Shown: positions 23,101 through 36,650, numbered from the stretch's first letter. The stretch: 64,000 nucleotides of DNA from Odontocerum albicorne (GCA_949825065.1 OX463862.1:17457246-17521245), one strand, 5' to 3'. Notes: a model not told the origin generated them from the letters alone. Made by a program: numbers and translations.

Positions 23101-25119
23101 TTGGAAATATTGTTGCAAAATATTGAAATTTTGCAAAATTTGCCGTTTAGGACAAAGAACATGGGAACACGTGGAAGAAATAATAATTCTGTGGTGATTT
23201 TCTTATATATTCGTAAGCTTGGTAGTCAACGGCAGTTTTTTGAGTAAAAAGTGTGAAATTGCTCTACATATATAACTAACAAATGTTCATACGTTTTTTT
23301 GAGGTTTTAAATGTTTATATGACAAATAACGTCAATGCGTTTCTAAAATACTTTTTTCTTGATTCATTATAATTCTAACGTTTTTGTACGAAAAATCGGT
23401 ATTTTGTAAGTCAAAATTAAAAAAACACAATTTAAACTGACATTATTGACGCAAAATATTGATATTTATAAAAATAAAGCATTTGGGATGAAAAACACGA
23501 AAACACGTGGAACAAATAATAATTTTGTGATGATTTTCTACATGTATTCGTAAGCTTGGTCGTCAATGACAGTTTTTTGAGTGAAAAGTGTGAAATTTCC
23601 ATATATTACAAACAAATGTCCAGGAGGTTTTAATGTTTTTCTATCATAATCAACGTCAAGGAATTTCTACTACACTTTTGTCTTGATTCCTTTTAATTCT
23701 AGCAGTTTTGTTAAAAAAGTTTTTTTTGTAAATCAAAAGTAATAAAATTAATTTAATACTTGGAAATATTGTTGCAAAATATTGAAATTTAGCAAAATTT
23801 GCCGTTTAGAACAAAAAACATGGGTACAAATAATAAATTCTGTGGTGATTTTCTATATATATTCGTAAGCTTGGTCGTCAATGGCAGTATTTTGAGTAAA
23901 AAGTGTGAAATTTCTCTATATTACAAACAAATGTACAGGAGGTTTTAATGTTTTTATATCATAATCAACGCCAATGCATTTCAACTACACTTTTGTCTTG
24001 ATTCCTATTAATTCTAGCAGTTTTGTACAAAAAATTGGTATTTTGTAAATGAAAAGTAATAAAATTCATTTAATACTTTGAAATATTGATGCAAAATATT
24101 GAAATTTCGCAAAATTAGCCGTTTAGGACAAAAACATGGGAACACGTGGAACAAATAATAATTTTGTGGTGATTTTCTATATATATTCGTAAGCTTGGTC
24201 GTCAATGACAGTTTTTTGAGTAGTAAGTGTGAAATTTCTCTATATTTCAAACAAATGTATAGGAGTTTTTAATGTTTTATATCATAATCAACGCCAATGT
24301 ATTTTAACTATACTAATGTGTTGATTCCTTTTAATTCTAGCAGTTTTGTACAAAAAATTTGTATTTTCTTTAGTAATAAAATTCGTCTTATACTTGGAAA
24401 TATTGTTGCAAAATATTGAAATTTAGCAAAATTTGCCGTTTAGGACAAAAAACATGGGAACACGGGGAACAAATAATAATTCTGTGGTGATTTTCCGAAT
24501 ACATTTGTAAGCTTGGTCGCCAATCGCAGTATTTTGAGTAAAAAGTGTGAAATTTCTCTATATTTCGAACAAATGTACAGGAGGTTTTAATGTTTTTATA
24601 TCATAATCAACGCCAATGCATTTCAACGACACTTTTGTCTTGATTCCTATTAATTCTAGCAGTTTTGTACAAAAAATTGGTATTTTGTAAATCAAAAGTA
24701 ATACATTTTATACTTGGAAATATTGTTGCAAACTATTGAAATTTAGCAAAATTAGCCGTTTAGGACAAAAAACATGGGAACACGTGGAACAAATAATAAT
24801 TCTGTGGTGATTTTCTATATATATTTGTAAGCTTGGTCGTCAATGGCAGTATTTTGAGTAAAAAGTGTGAAATTTCTCTATATTTCAAACAAATGTATAG
24901 GAAGTTTTGATGTTTTATATCATAATCAACGTCAATGTATTTTAACTATACCTTTTGTGTTGATTCCTTTTATTTCTAGCAGTTTTGTACAAAAATTGGT
25001 ATTTTGTTAGTCTTTAGTAATAAAATTCATTTTATACTTGGAAATATTGATGCAAAATATTGAAATTTTGCAAAATTTGCCGTTTAGGACAAAGAACATG
25101 GGAACACGTGGAACAAATA

Positions 25120-25405
25120 ATAATTCTGTGGTGATTTTCTTATATATTCGTAAGCTTGGTAGTCAACGGCAGTTTTTTGAGTAAAAAGTGTGAAATTTCT
25201 CTATATTTCAAACCAATGTATAGGGAGGGTTTTGATGTTTTATATCATAATCAACGTCAATGTATTTTAACTACACTGTTGTGTTGATTCCTTTTAATTC
25301 TAGCAGTTTTGTACAAAAAATTGGTATTTTGTAAATGAAAAGTAATAAAATTCATTTTATTTTTGATTTACAAAGAACACGTGGAACAAATAATAATTCT
25401 GTGGT
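25120..25405 (+). repeat. Rearranged monomer junction in the satellite
   Basis: A C-type start at 25128 switches to A-type sequence near 25190, runs to cattttatttttgatttacaa, then jumps to acacgtggaac and a second C-type start at 25401. The spacing of 273 bp is less than one monomer, marking an intra-array recombination breakpoint. A smaller anomaly (extra tttacaaacttttgatttc) follows at 25940-25960. Confidence 0.8.
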
Positions 25406-28009
25406 GATTTTCTTATATATTCGTAAGCTTGGTAGTCAACGGCAGTTTTTTGAGTAAAAAGTGTGAAATTGCTCTACATATATAACTAACAAATGTTCAT
25501 ACGTTTTTTTGAGGTTTTAAATGTTTATATGACAAATAACGTCAATGCGTTTCTAAAATACGTTTTTCTTGATTCATTATAATTCTAACGTTTTTGTACG
25601 AAAAATCGGTATTTTGTAAGTCAAAATTAAAAAAACACAATTTAAACTGACATTATTGACGCAAAATATTGATATTTATAAAAATAAAGCATTTGGGATG
25701 AAAAACACGAAAACACGTGGAACAAATAATAATTTTGTGATGATTTTCTACATGTATTCGTAAGCTTGGTCGTCAATGACAGTTTTTTGAGTGAAAAGTG
25801 TGAAATTTCCATATATTACAAACAAATGTCCAGGAGGTTTTAATGTTTTTCTATCATAATCAACGTCAAGGAATTTCTACTACACTTTTGTCTTGATTCC
25901 TTTTAATTCTAGCAGTTTTGTTAAAAAAGTTTTTTTTGTATTTACAAACTTTTGATTTCAAAAGTAATAAAATTAATTTAATACTTGGAAATATTGTTGC
26001 AAAATATTGAAATTTAGCAAAATTTGCCGTTTAGAACAAAAAACATGGGAACAAATAATAATTCTGTGGTGATTTTCTATATATATTTGTAAGCTTGGTC
26101 GTCAATGGCAGTATTTTGAGTAAAAAGTGTGAAATTTCTCTATATTTCAAACAAATGTATAGGAAGTTTTGATGTTTTATATCATAATCAACGTCAATGT
26201 ATTTTAACTATACCTTTTGTGTTGATTCCTTTTATTTCTAGCAGTTTTGTACAAAAATTGGTATTTTGTAAGTCTTTAGTAATAAAATTCATTTTATACT
26301 TGGAAATATTGATGCAAAATATTTAAATTTTGCAAAATTTGCCGTTTAGGACCAAAAACATGGGAACACGTGGAACAAATAATAATTCTGTGGTGATTTT
26401 CTATATATATTTGTAAGCTTGGTCGTCAATGGCAGTATTTTGAGTAAAAAGTGTGAAATTTCTCTATATTTCAAACAAATGTATAGGAAGTTTTGATGTT
26501 TTATATCATAATCAACGTCAATGTATTTTAACTATACCTTTTGTGTTGATTCCTTTTAATTCTAGCAGTTTTATACAAAAAATTGGTATTTTGTAAATGA
26601 AAAGTAATAAAATTCATTTTATACTTTGAAATATTGATGCAAAATATTGAAATTTTGCAAAATTTGCCGTTTAGGACAAAAAACATGGGAACACGTGGAA
26701 CAAATAATAATTCTGTGGTGATTTTCTTATATATTCGTAAGCTTGGTCGTCAATTGCAGTTTTTTGAGTAAAAAGTGTGAAATTGCTCTATATAACTAAC
26801 AAATGTTCATACGTTTTTTTGAGGTTTTAAATGTTTATATGACAAATAACTTCAATGCGTTTCTAAAATACTTTTCTTGATTCATTATAATTCTAACGTT
26901 TTTGTACGAAAAATCCGTATTTTGTAAGTCAAAATTAAAAAAACACAATTTAAGTTGACAATATTGACGCAAAATATTGATATTTATAAAAATTAAGCAT
27001 TTGGGATGAAAAACACGAAAACACGTGGAACAAATAATAATTTTGTGATGATTTTCTACATGTATTCGTAAGCTTGGTCGTCAATGACAGTTTTTTGAGT
27101 GAAAAGTGTGAAATTTCCATATATTACAAACAAATGTCCAGGAGGTTTTAATGTTTTTCTATCATAATCAACGTCAAGGAATTTCTACTACACTTTTGTC
27201 TTGATTCCTTTTAATTCTAGCAGTTTTGTTAAAAAAGTTTTTTTTGTAAATCAAAAGTAATAAAATTAATTTAATACTTGGAAATATTGTTGCAAAATAT
27301 TGAAATTTATTAAAATTTGCCGTTTAGAACAAAAAACATGAGAACACGTGGAACAAATAATAATTCTGTGGTGATTTTCTATATATATTCGTAAGCTTGG
27401 TCGTCAATGGCAGTATTTTGAGTAAAAAGTGTGAAATTTCTCTATATTACCAACAAATGTACAGGAGGTTTTAATGTTTTTATATCATAATCAACGCCAA
27501 TGCATTTCAACTACACTTTTGTCTTGATTCCTATTAATTCTAGCAGTTTTGTACAAAAAATTGGTATTTTGTAAATGAAAAGTAATAAAATTCATTTAAT
27601 ACTTTGAAATATTGATGCAAAATATTGAAATTTTGCAAAATTAGCCATTTAGGACAAAAACATGGGAACACGTGGAACAAATAATAATTTTGTGGTGATT
27701 TTCTATATATATTCGTAAGCTTGGTCGTCAATAGCAGTTTTTTGAGTAGTAAGTGTGAAATTTCTCTATATTTCAAACAAATGTATAGGAGTTTTTGATG
27801 TTTTATATCATAATCAACGCCAATGTATTTTAACTATACTAATGTGTTGATTCCTTTTAATTCTAGCAGTTTTGTACAAAAAATTGGTATTTTCTTTAGT
27901 AATAAAATTCGTCTTATACTTGGAAATATCGTTGCAAAATATTGAAATTTAGCAAAATTTGCCGTTTAGGACAAAAAACATGGGAACACGGGGAACAAAT
28001 AATAATTCT

Positions 28010-28419
28010 TTTTCAAGTGATGGATAGCTTGTTCGGAGTTTCGGTCCGATGGTAGGACACCTTACTCCTTCATCGGATAAGTTCTGACTGTTAAGATATT
28101 TATTGGAAATTTTTGGATCTTTTTGGGAATCGGGAAAGGATAGGTTTGTGGTAAATGTTTAGATTTTATGAATGATTATGAGAAATTATAAACGATTAAA
28201 TACATATGTAAATATGATGATATAAACATAATATTAAATACAAATATACATAAATTTGTGTCGTCACACACTGTTTTATATTGAATGGGTGAAAAAAAAA
28301 AAAAAAAAAAATAATGATGGTGAACAAATTATAAGAATGAATATAGTATATGTAGAAAAGTAAATGAGTGGGGAAACGTGTGTGACTTTTATAAATATAT
28401 TAAGGTGTTGAAAATGTTT
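28010..28419. repeat. Segment X, copy 3
   Basis: Third copy of the 400-bp non-satellite segment with the same boundaries. It differs from copies 1 and 2 mainly in the length of an A-run near 28295. Confidence 0.85.
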
Positions 28420-29144
28420 GTGGTGATTTTCTATATATATTCGTAAACTTGGTCGTCAATGGCAGTTTTTTGAGTAAAAAGTGTTAAATTTCTCTATATT
28501 TCAAACAAATGTATAGAAGCTTTTTATGTTTTATATTATAATCAACGTCAATGTATTTTAACTATACTTTTGTGTTGATTCCTTATATTTCTAGCAGTTT
28601 TGTACAAAAAATTGGTATTTTGTAAGTCTTTAGTAATAAAATTCATTTTATACTTGGAAATATTGATGCAAAATATTGAAATTTAGCAAAATTTGCCGTT
28701 TAGGACAAAAAACATGGGAACACGTGGAACAAATAATAATTCTGTGGTGATTTTCTATATATATTTGTAAGTTTGGTCGTCAATGGCAGTATTTTGAGTA
28801 AAAAGTGTGAAATTTCTCTTTATTCTAAACAAATGTACAGGAGGTTTTGATGTTTTATATTATAATCAACGTCAATGTATTTTAACAATACTTTTGTGTT
28901 GATTCCTTTTAATTCTAGCAGTTTTGTACAAAAAATTGGTATTTTGTAAATGAAAAGTAATAAAATTCATTTTATACTTTGAAATATTGATGCAAAATAT
29001 TGAAATTTAGCAAAATTAGCCGTTTGGGACAAAAAACATGGGAAGACGTGGAAATAATAATAATTCTGTGGTGATTTTCTATATATATTCGTAAGATTGG
29101 TCGTGAATGGCAGTTGTTTGAGTGAAAAGTGAGAAATTTCTCTA

Positions 29145-29827
29145 GAGTTAAAACCTCTTTTGCCCAAAGGCAATATGCTTATTTGGCTCTTATTACATAC
29201 AATGGCGTGCCGACTTCAATAAAAGTAAAGGTAGGAAAACCATTTAGACAGTCGATCGGAGCGTGGTTGTTATTGCGACAGGATTTTGAGTACTTGGGCT
29301 TTCAGGATGAATGACGAGTGGAAAGGATTTATGTGAGCTCGTGAGTGTGGGTCTCTTCTTGTTGTTTTAATTTTGGTTGTTTTTGTATTTGTGTTTCTGT
29401 GTGTTTTTCTTTTTTTCTTCTTTTTTTTGTTTTGGATTTGTTTTGATTTTTATTCTTATGATTGTGTGCGGTATATTGTGGGATGAATATTTTTGGTCTT
29501 TCTGGAGTGATAATGTGTGAGGAGTTGAGTTTCGCAAGATGTTTCCAGTTGTAGTTGAGTGTCACTGTTTGTCAGGTTGATGAGAGCGTGCAACGGGGTT
29601 TTTTGTGTTATCAAAAATCGGAAAGAAGTATCGATTTATTTTTTCATGCTAAATATCCTCAGTGAGATACAGGCAAAAGCCTAGTTTACTGGGGATACGA
29701 CAAATGAAAGGCAACAAACCCAGATCCATTAAAATTATATGTCCAAATCAAATTACCTGTTGATTTTTCTCAAATTGTGTATATTTCTTGGCATATGTAA
29801 TAATAAATAATAAATAAATAAATAAAT
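29145..29827 (+). mobile_element. Segment Y, copy 3, with the undeleted 3' junction
   Basis: Same LINE 3' end as copies 1 and 2 and the same 5' junction. After a (TAAA)/(TAA) tail it continues directly into atttcaaacaaatgta, the monomer sequence that should follow ctctat. The insertion site is therefore complete here, whereas copies 1 and 2 lack about 100 bp. Confidence 0.8.
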
Positions 29828-30069
29828 TTCAAACAAATGTATTGGAGGTTTTGATGTTTTATATCATAATCAACGTCAATGCATTTCAACTCCACTTTTG
29901 TCTTGATTCATTTTAATTCTAGCAGTTTTGTTAAAAAAATTGGTATTGTGTAAATCAAATGTAATAAAATTCATTTCAAACTTGGAAATATTGATGCAAA
30001 ATATTGAAATTTCACAAAATTAGCCGTTTAGGACAAAAAACATGGGAACACGTGGAACAAATAATAATT

Positions 30070-30180
30070 TTGTGGTGATTTTCTATATATATTCGTAAGC
30101 TTGGTCGTCAATGGCAGTATTTTGAGTAAAAAGTGTGAAAACAAAAACATGGGAACACGTGGAACAAATAATAATTTTGT
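30070..30180 (+). repeat. Truncated satellite monomer
   Basis: Two gtggtgatttt anchors are only about 108 bp apart (30070 and 30178). The monomer is cut after agtaaaaagtgtgaaa and rejoined at acaaaaacatgggaac, an internal deletion by recombination. Confidence 0.85.
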
Positions 30181-33100
30181 GGTGATTTTCTATATATATT
30201 CGTAAGCTTGGTCGTCAATGGCAGTTTTTTGAGTAGTAAGTGTGAAATTTCTCTATATTTCAAACAAATGTACAGGAGTTTTTGATGTTTTATATCATAA
30301 TCAATGCCAATGTATTTTAACTATACAAATGTGTTGATTTCTTTTAATTCTAGCAGTTTTGTACAAAAAATTGGTATTTTCTTTAGTAATAAAATTCGTC
30401 TTATACTTGGAAATATTGTTGCAAAATATTGAAATTTAGCAAAATTTGCCGTTTAGGACAAAAACATGGGAACACGGGGAACAAATAATAATTCTGTGGT
30501 GATTTTCCAAATACATTTGTAAGCTTGGTCGTCAATGGCAGTATTTTGAGTAAAAAGTGTGAAATTTCTCTATATTTCGAACAAATGTATAGGAAGTTTT
30601 GATGTTTTATATCATAATCAACGTCAATGTATTTTAACTATACCTTTGTGTTGATTCCTTTTATTTCTAGCAGTTTTGTACAAAAATTGGTATTTTGTAA
30701 GTCTTTAGTAATAAAATTCATTTTATACTTGGAAATATTGTTGCAAAATATTGAAATTTAGCAAAATTTGCCGTTTAGGACAAAACACATGGGAACACGT
30801 GGAACAAATAATAATTCTGTGGTGATTTTCTTATATATTCGTAAGCTTGGTAGTCAACATCAGTTTTTTGAGTAAAAAGTGTGAAATTGCTCTACATATA
30901 TAACTAACAAATGTTCATACGTTTTTTTGAGGTTTTAAATGTTTATATGACAAATAACGTCAATGCGTTTCTAAAATACTTTTTTCTTGATTCATTATAA
31001 TTCTAACGTTTTTGTACGAAAAATCGGTATTTTGTAAGTCAAAATTAAAAAAACACAATTTAAACTGACATTATTGACGCAAAATATTGATATTTATAAA
31101 AATAAAGCATTTGGGATGAAAAACACGAAAACACGTGGAACAAATAATAATTTTGTGATGATTTTCTACATGTATTCGTAAGCTTGGTCGTCAATGACAG
31201 TTTTTTGAGTGAAAAGTGTGAAATTTCCATATATTACAAACAAATGTCCAGGAGGTTTTAATGTTTTTCTATCATAATCAACGTCAAGGAATTTCTACTA
31301 CACTTTTGTCTTGACTCCTTTTAATTCTAGCAGTTTTGTTAAAAAAGTTTTTTTTGTAAATCAAAAGTAATAAAATTAATTTAATACTTGGAAATATTGT
31401 TGCAAAATATTGAAATTTAGCAAAATTTGCCGTTTAGAACAAAAAACATGGGAACAAATAATAATTCTGTGGTGATTTTCTATATATATTCGTAAGCTTG
31501 GTCGTCAATGGCAGTATTTTGAGTAAAAAGTGTGAAATTTCTCTATATTACAAACAAATGTACAGGAGGTTTTTATATCATAATCAACGCCAATGCATTT
31601 CAACTACACTTTTGTCTTGATTCCTATTAATTCTAGCAGTTTTGTACAAAAAATTGGTATTTAGTAAATGAAAAGTAATAAAATTCATTTAATACTTTGA
31701 AATATTGATGCAAAATATTGAAATTTTGCAAAATTTGCCGTTTAGGACAAAAACATGGGAACACGTGGAACAAATAATAATTTTGTGGTGATTTTCTATA
31801 TATATTCGTAAGCTTGGTCGTCAATGGCAGTTTTTTGAGTAGTAAGTGTGAAATTTCTCTATATTTCAAACAAATGTATAGGAGTTTTTGATGTTTTATA
31901 TCATAATCAACGCCAATGTATTTTAACTATACTAATGTGTTGATTCCTTTTAATTCTAGCAGTTTTGTACAAAAAATTGGTATTTTCTTTAGTAATAAAA
32001 TTCGTCTTATACTTGGAAATATTGTTGCAAAATATTGAAATTTAGCAAAATTTGCCGTTTAGGACAAAAACATGGGAACACGGGGAACAAATAATAATTC
32101 TGTGGTGATTTTCCAAATACATTTGTAAGCTTGGTCGTCAATGGCAGTATTTTGAGGAAAAAGTGTGAAATTTCTCTATATTTCGAACAAATGTACAGGA
32201 GGTTTTAATGTTTTTATATCATAATCAACGCCAATGCATTTCAACGACACTTTTGTCTTGATTCCTAATAATTCTAGCAGTTTTGTACAAAAAATTGGTA
32301 TTTTGTAAATCAAAAGTAATACATTTTATACTTGGAAATATTGTTGTAAAATATTGAAATTTAGCAAAATTTGCCGTTTAGGACAAAAAACATGGGAACA
32401 CGTGGAACAAATAATAATTCTGTGGTGATTTTCTATATATATTTGTAAGCTTGGTCGTCAATGGCAGTATTTTGAGTAAAAAGTGTGAAATTTCTCCATA
32501 TTTCAAACAAATGTATAGGAAGTTTTGATGTTTTATATCATAATCAACGTCAATGTATTTTAACTATACCTTTTGTGTTGATTCCTTTTATTTCTAGCAG
32601 TTTTGTACAAAAATTGGTATTTTGTAAGTCTTTAGTAATAAAATTCATTTTATACTTGGAAATATTGTTGCAAAATATTGAAATTTTGCAAAATTTGCCG
32701 TTTAGGACAAAACACATGGGAACACGTGGAACAAATAATAATTCTGTGGTGATTTTCTTATATATTCGTAAGCTTGGTAGTCAACATCAGTTTTTTGAGT
32801 AAAAAGTGTGAAATTGCTCTACATATATAACTAACAAATGTTCATACGTTTTTTTGAGGTTTTAAATGTTTATATGACAAATAACGTCAATGCGTTTCTA
32901 AAATACTTTTTTCTTGATTCATTATAATTCTAACGTTTTTGTACGAAAAATCGGTATTTTGTAAGTCAAAATTAAAAAAACACAATTTAAGTTGACATTA
33001 TTGACGCAAAATATTGATATTTATAAAAATAAAGCATTTGGGATGAAAAACACGAAAACACGTGGAACAAATAATAATTTTGTGATGATTTTCTACATGT

Positions 33101-35189
33101 ATTCGTAAGCTTGGTCGTCAATGACAGTTTTTTTAGTGAAAAGTGTGAAATTTCCATATATTACAAACAAATGTCCAGGAGGTTTTAATGTTTTTCTATC
33201 ATAATCAACGTCAAGGAATTTCTACTACACTTTTGTCTTGATTCCTTTTAATTCTAGCAGTTTTGTTAAAAAAGTTTTTTTTGTAAATCAAAAGTAATAA
33301 AATTAATTTTATACTTGGAAATATTGTTGCAAAATATTGAAATTTAGCAAAATTTGCCGTTTAGAACAAAAAACATGGGAACAAATAATAATTCTGTGGT
33401 GATTTTCTATATATATTCGTAAGCTTGGTCGTCAATGGCAGTATTTTGAGTAAAAAGTGTGAAATTTCTCTATATTACAAACAAATGTACAGGAGGTTTT
33501 CATATCATAATCAACGCCAATGCATTTCAACTACACTTTTGTCTTGATTCCTATTAATTCTAGCAGTTTTGTACAAAAAATTGGTATTTAGTAAATGAAA
33601 AGTAATAAAATTCATTTAATACTTTGAAATATTGATGCAAAATATTGAAATTTTGCAAAATTAGCCGTTTAGGACAAAAACATGGGAACACGTGGAACAA
33701 ATAATAATTTTGTGGTGATTTTCTATATATATTCGTAAGCTTTGTCGTCAATGGCAGTTTTTTGAGTAGTAAGTGTGAAATTTCTCTATATTTCAAACAA
33801 ATGTATAGGAGTTTTTGATGTTTTATATCATAATCAACGCCAATGTATTTTAACTATACTAATGTGTTGATTCATTTTAATTCTAGCAGTTTTGTACAAA
33901 AAATTGGTATTTTCTTTAGTAATAAAATTCGTCTTATACTTGGAAATATTGTTGCAAAATATTGAAATTTAGCAAAATTTGCCGTTTAGGACAAAAACAT
34001 TGGAACACGGGGAACAAATAATAAGTCTGTGGTGATTTTCCAAATACATTTGTAAGCTTGGTCGTCAATGGCAGTATTTTGAGTAAAAAGTGTGAAATTT
34101 CTCTATATTTCGAACAAATGTACAGGAGGTTTTAATGTTTTTATATCATAATCAACGCCAATGCATTTCAACGACACTTTTGTCTTGATTCCTAATAATT
34201 CTAGCAGTTTTGTACAAAAAATTGGTATTTTGTAAATCAAAAGTAATACATTTTATACTTGGAAATATTGTTGCAAAATATCGAAATTTAGCAAAATTTG
34301 CCGTTTAGGACAAAAAACATGGGAACACGTGGAACAAATAATAATTCTGTGGTGATTTTCTATATATATTTGTAAGCTTGGTCGTCAATGGCAGTATTTT
34401 GAGTAAAAAGTGTGAAATTTCTCTATATTTCAAACAAATGTATAGGAAGTTTTGATGTTTTATATCATAATCAACGTCAATGTATTTTAACTATACCTTT
34501 TGTGTTGATTCCTTTTATTTCTAGCAGTTTTGTACAAAAATTGGTATTTTGTAAGTCTTTAGTAATAAAATTCATTTTATACTTGGAAATATTGTTGCAA
34601 AATATTGAAATTTTGCAAAATTTGCCGTTTAGGACAAAAAACATGGGAACACGTGGAACAAATAATAATTCTGCGGTGATTTTCTATATATATTTGTAAG
34701 CTTGGTTGTCAATGGCAGTATTTTGAGTAAAAAGTGTGAAATTTCTCTATATTTTAAACAAATGTATAGGAGGTTTTGATGTTTAATATCATAATCAACG
34801 TCAATGTATTTTAATTATACTTTTGTGTTGATTCCTTTTAATTCTAGCAGTTTTGTACAAAATTATTGGTATTTTGTTAGTCAAAAGTAATAAAATTCAT
34901 TTTATACTTGAAAATATATACGCAAAGTATCGAAATTTAGCAAAATTAGACGTTTGGGACGGAAAACACGTGGCACAAATAATTACTCTGCGGTGATTTT
35001 GTACATATTTTCGTAAACTTGGTCGTTAATGGCGGTTTTTTGATTAAAAAGTTAGAAATTTCCGTGTATTCCTAACAAATATTCAGACGTATTAAGGAGG
35101 TTATAAAGTTTTATATGACAATTAACGTCAATGCGTTTCTACTACATTTTTGTTTTGATTCATTATAATTCTAACATTTTTTAATTTTA

Positions 35190-36235
35190 TAACTGTATTC
35201 CATGACAGATTAAATAACGTCAAAATTAATATTCCTTAAACTTTTTGTGGTATTTTATGTCCCAAACCTCTTATTTTGCCAAATTTCAATAATTTGCGTG
35301 AAATATTACGCATTTTGAATGATTTTGACTATTTTTAATCAACAAAACACCCACTTTTGTACAAAAATGCTATAATTTGAATGCACGTAGACAAAAATAT
35401 ATATCGAAATGCATCGGCCTTAATAATGATGTAAAACGTGCAAATCCGTTTAATGCGTTTGGGCATTTTAAAGAAATGGACTCAAGTTTTCTACTGTTTG
35501 TTAGAAAAACACACATGGTTGGCATAGAAACCGGAATTATGCACAAAATCATGACAGGATTAATATTTCTTAAACGTTTTATGGTGTTTTATGACTTAAA
35601 CCTGTTATTTTGCGAAATTTCAATCATTTGCGCCTATATTACGCAGTTTGAATGTATTTGACTTCTTTTAACCAACAAAACGCCCACTTTCGTACAAAAA
35701 TGCTATAATTTGAATGCACAAAGACAAAAATATCGTCGAAACGCATCTGAGTTAATAATGATATAAAACGTCCAAATGTACTCGTATGTAAGAGCATTTG
35801 AACGAAATATATTAAAATTTCCTACTTTTTACTCGTAAAACTACCATTGACGTCCAAAAAAGCGTAATTATACACAAAATCACGACAGAAGTAATAGTCC
35901 TTAAACGTTTTTTTATATTTTATGTCCCAAAATTCATATTTTGCAAAGTTTCAATCATTTTTATGAATATTTCGTAGTTAGGATTAACTAAACTACTTCT
36001 ACCCAACAAAACACAACTTTCGGTCAAAAAATGCTATTATTATCAACACACAAAGACATGAATATCGCAGAAACGCATCTACCTTAATAATGATATAAAA
36101 CGTCCAAATGCACGTCAGAGCATTTTGAAGAAATGGACAGAATCTTTTTACTTTTTACTCGAGAAAACCCCCTTTGACGGCCCAAAAACCAGAATTGTGC
36201 ACAAAATGATGACATGATTAATATTTACGTACATA
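35190..36235 (-). repeat. Inverted, diverged satellite monomers
   Basis: Reverse-complementing this stretch gives sequence alignable to the array's monomer. One example is gttttatatcattattaact against gttttatatcataatcaacg; another is the segment around gattgaaatttcgcaaaat. Minus-strand anchors (caaaatca(t/c)gacag) sit at about 35548, 35878 and 36207, spaced 330 and 329 bp; aaatgctataatttgaatg words at 35367 and 35698 agree. About three monomers are present, far more diverged from one another than those of the main array. Short open frames here are not genes. Confidence 0.85.
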
Positions 36236-36560
36236 TTGCCGATTTTATATTGTTTGATTGAACCTATCGCGACTAAACAAGACACTACCGTGCAAAGTAT
36301 TTAAATCGATGACCTTGACTATATGCGTTCTAGTAATCTCAAAGGAATCCTTCGAGGTTACAAATCCACTAATGAACTAATTGAAAAGGGGTTACCCAAC
36401 GTATTAAATCATTTTTACAGCTAGTTGTATAACTTATCTCTTATTATATAATTGTTTTGGTGACCTACATAATAATATAATATCTATTATAAAATGACAT
36501 TAATTGGTTCCACTGACGATTCAAATAGATCTGACTGCAAGCATAAACTGGGAAATATGG
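36235..36560. other. Unassigned AT-rich DNA
   Basis: No gene or repeat family could be recognised beyond the end of the inverted monomers. Confidence 0.35.
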
Positions 36561-36564
36561 ACTT

Positions 36565-36650
36565 AAAAAGCCTTGTTGGAAAGACGTCTATCTTCCAGTC
36601 CGGGGGCTAATGGTTTAAGTCCTTCTGGTACCCGATTTTTTTAAAAGGAG
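36565..36650 (+). repeat. SINE-B head fragment
   Basis: The sequence gaaagacgtctatcttccag, then tccgggggctaatggtttaa, matches the complement of the SINE-B head at 38490-38570. It corresponds to the tRNA-like 5' part, decayed at box B. Confidence 0.5.

Larger units (their letters stand above)
9875..35190 (+). repeat. 324-bp satellite array with higher-order structure
   Basis: The anchor word gtggtgatttt (or gtgatgatttt) recurs about every 324 bp. Examples are 14481, 14807, 15132, 15456 and 15781. About 65 forward monomers are present. Types recur in fixed order. C has tcttatatattcg and tagtcaacggc, B has gatgattttctacatg and caatgacag, and A lacks the acgtgg word before gtggtgatt. The C-B-A triplet begins at 11914, 13831, 15781, 20267, 21566, 23191, 25401, 26716, 30820 and 32747, giving higher-order units of about 4 to 6 monomers. 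Type D has cacggggaac. Most monomers contain CACGTG and the palindrome TTTTGTACAAAA. Repeated short open frames inside it are satellite by-products. Confidence 0.95.

Noticed and set aside
11647..34699. Recurring open frames of 64, 78, 95, 105 and 107 residues through the array
   Set aside because: They appear at fixed monomer positions on both strands, vary with monomer type and consist of translated satellite; they are not proteins.
9875..35190. Centromere of the chromosome
   Set aside because: A higher-order satellite is suggestive, but nothing in the sequence shows kinetochore function, and many moths have holocentric chromosomes; no support.
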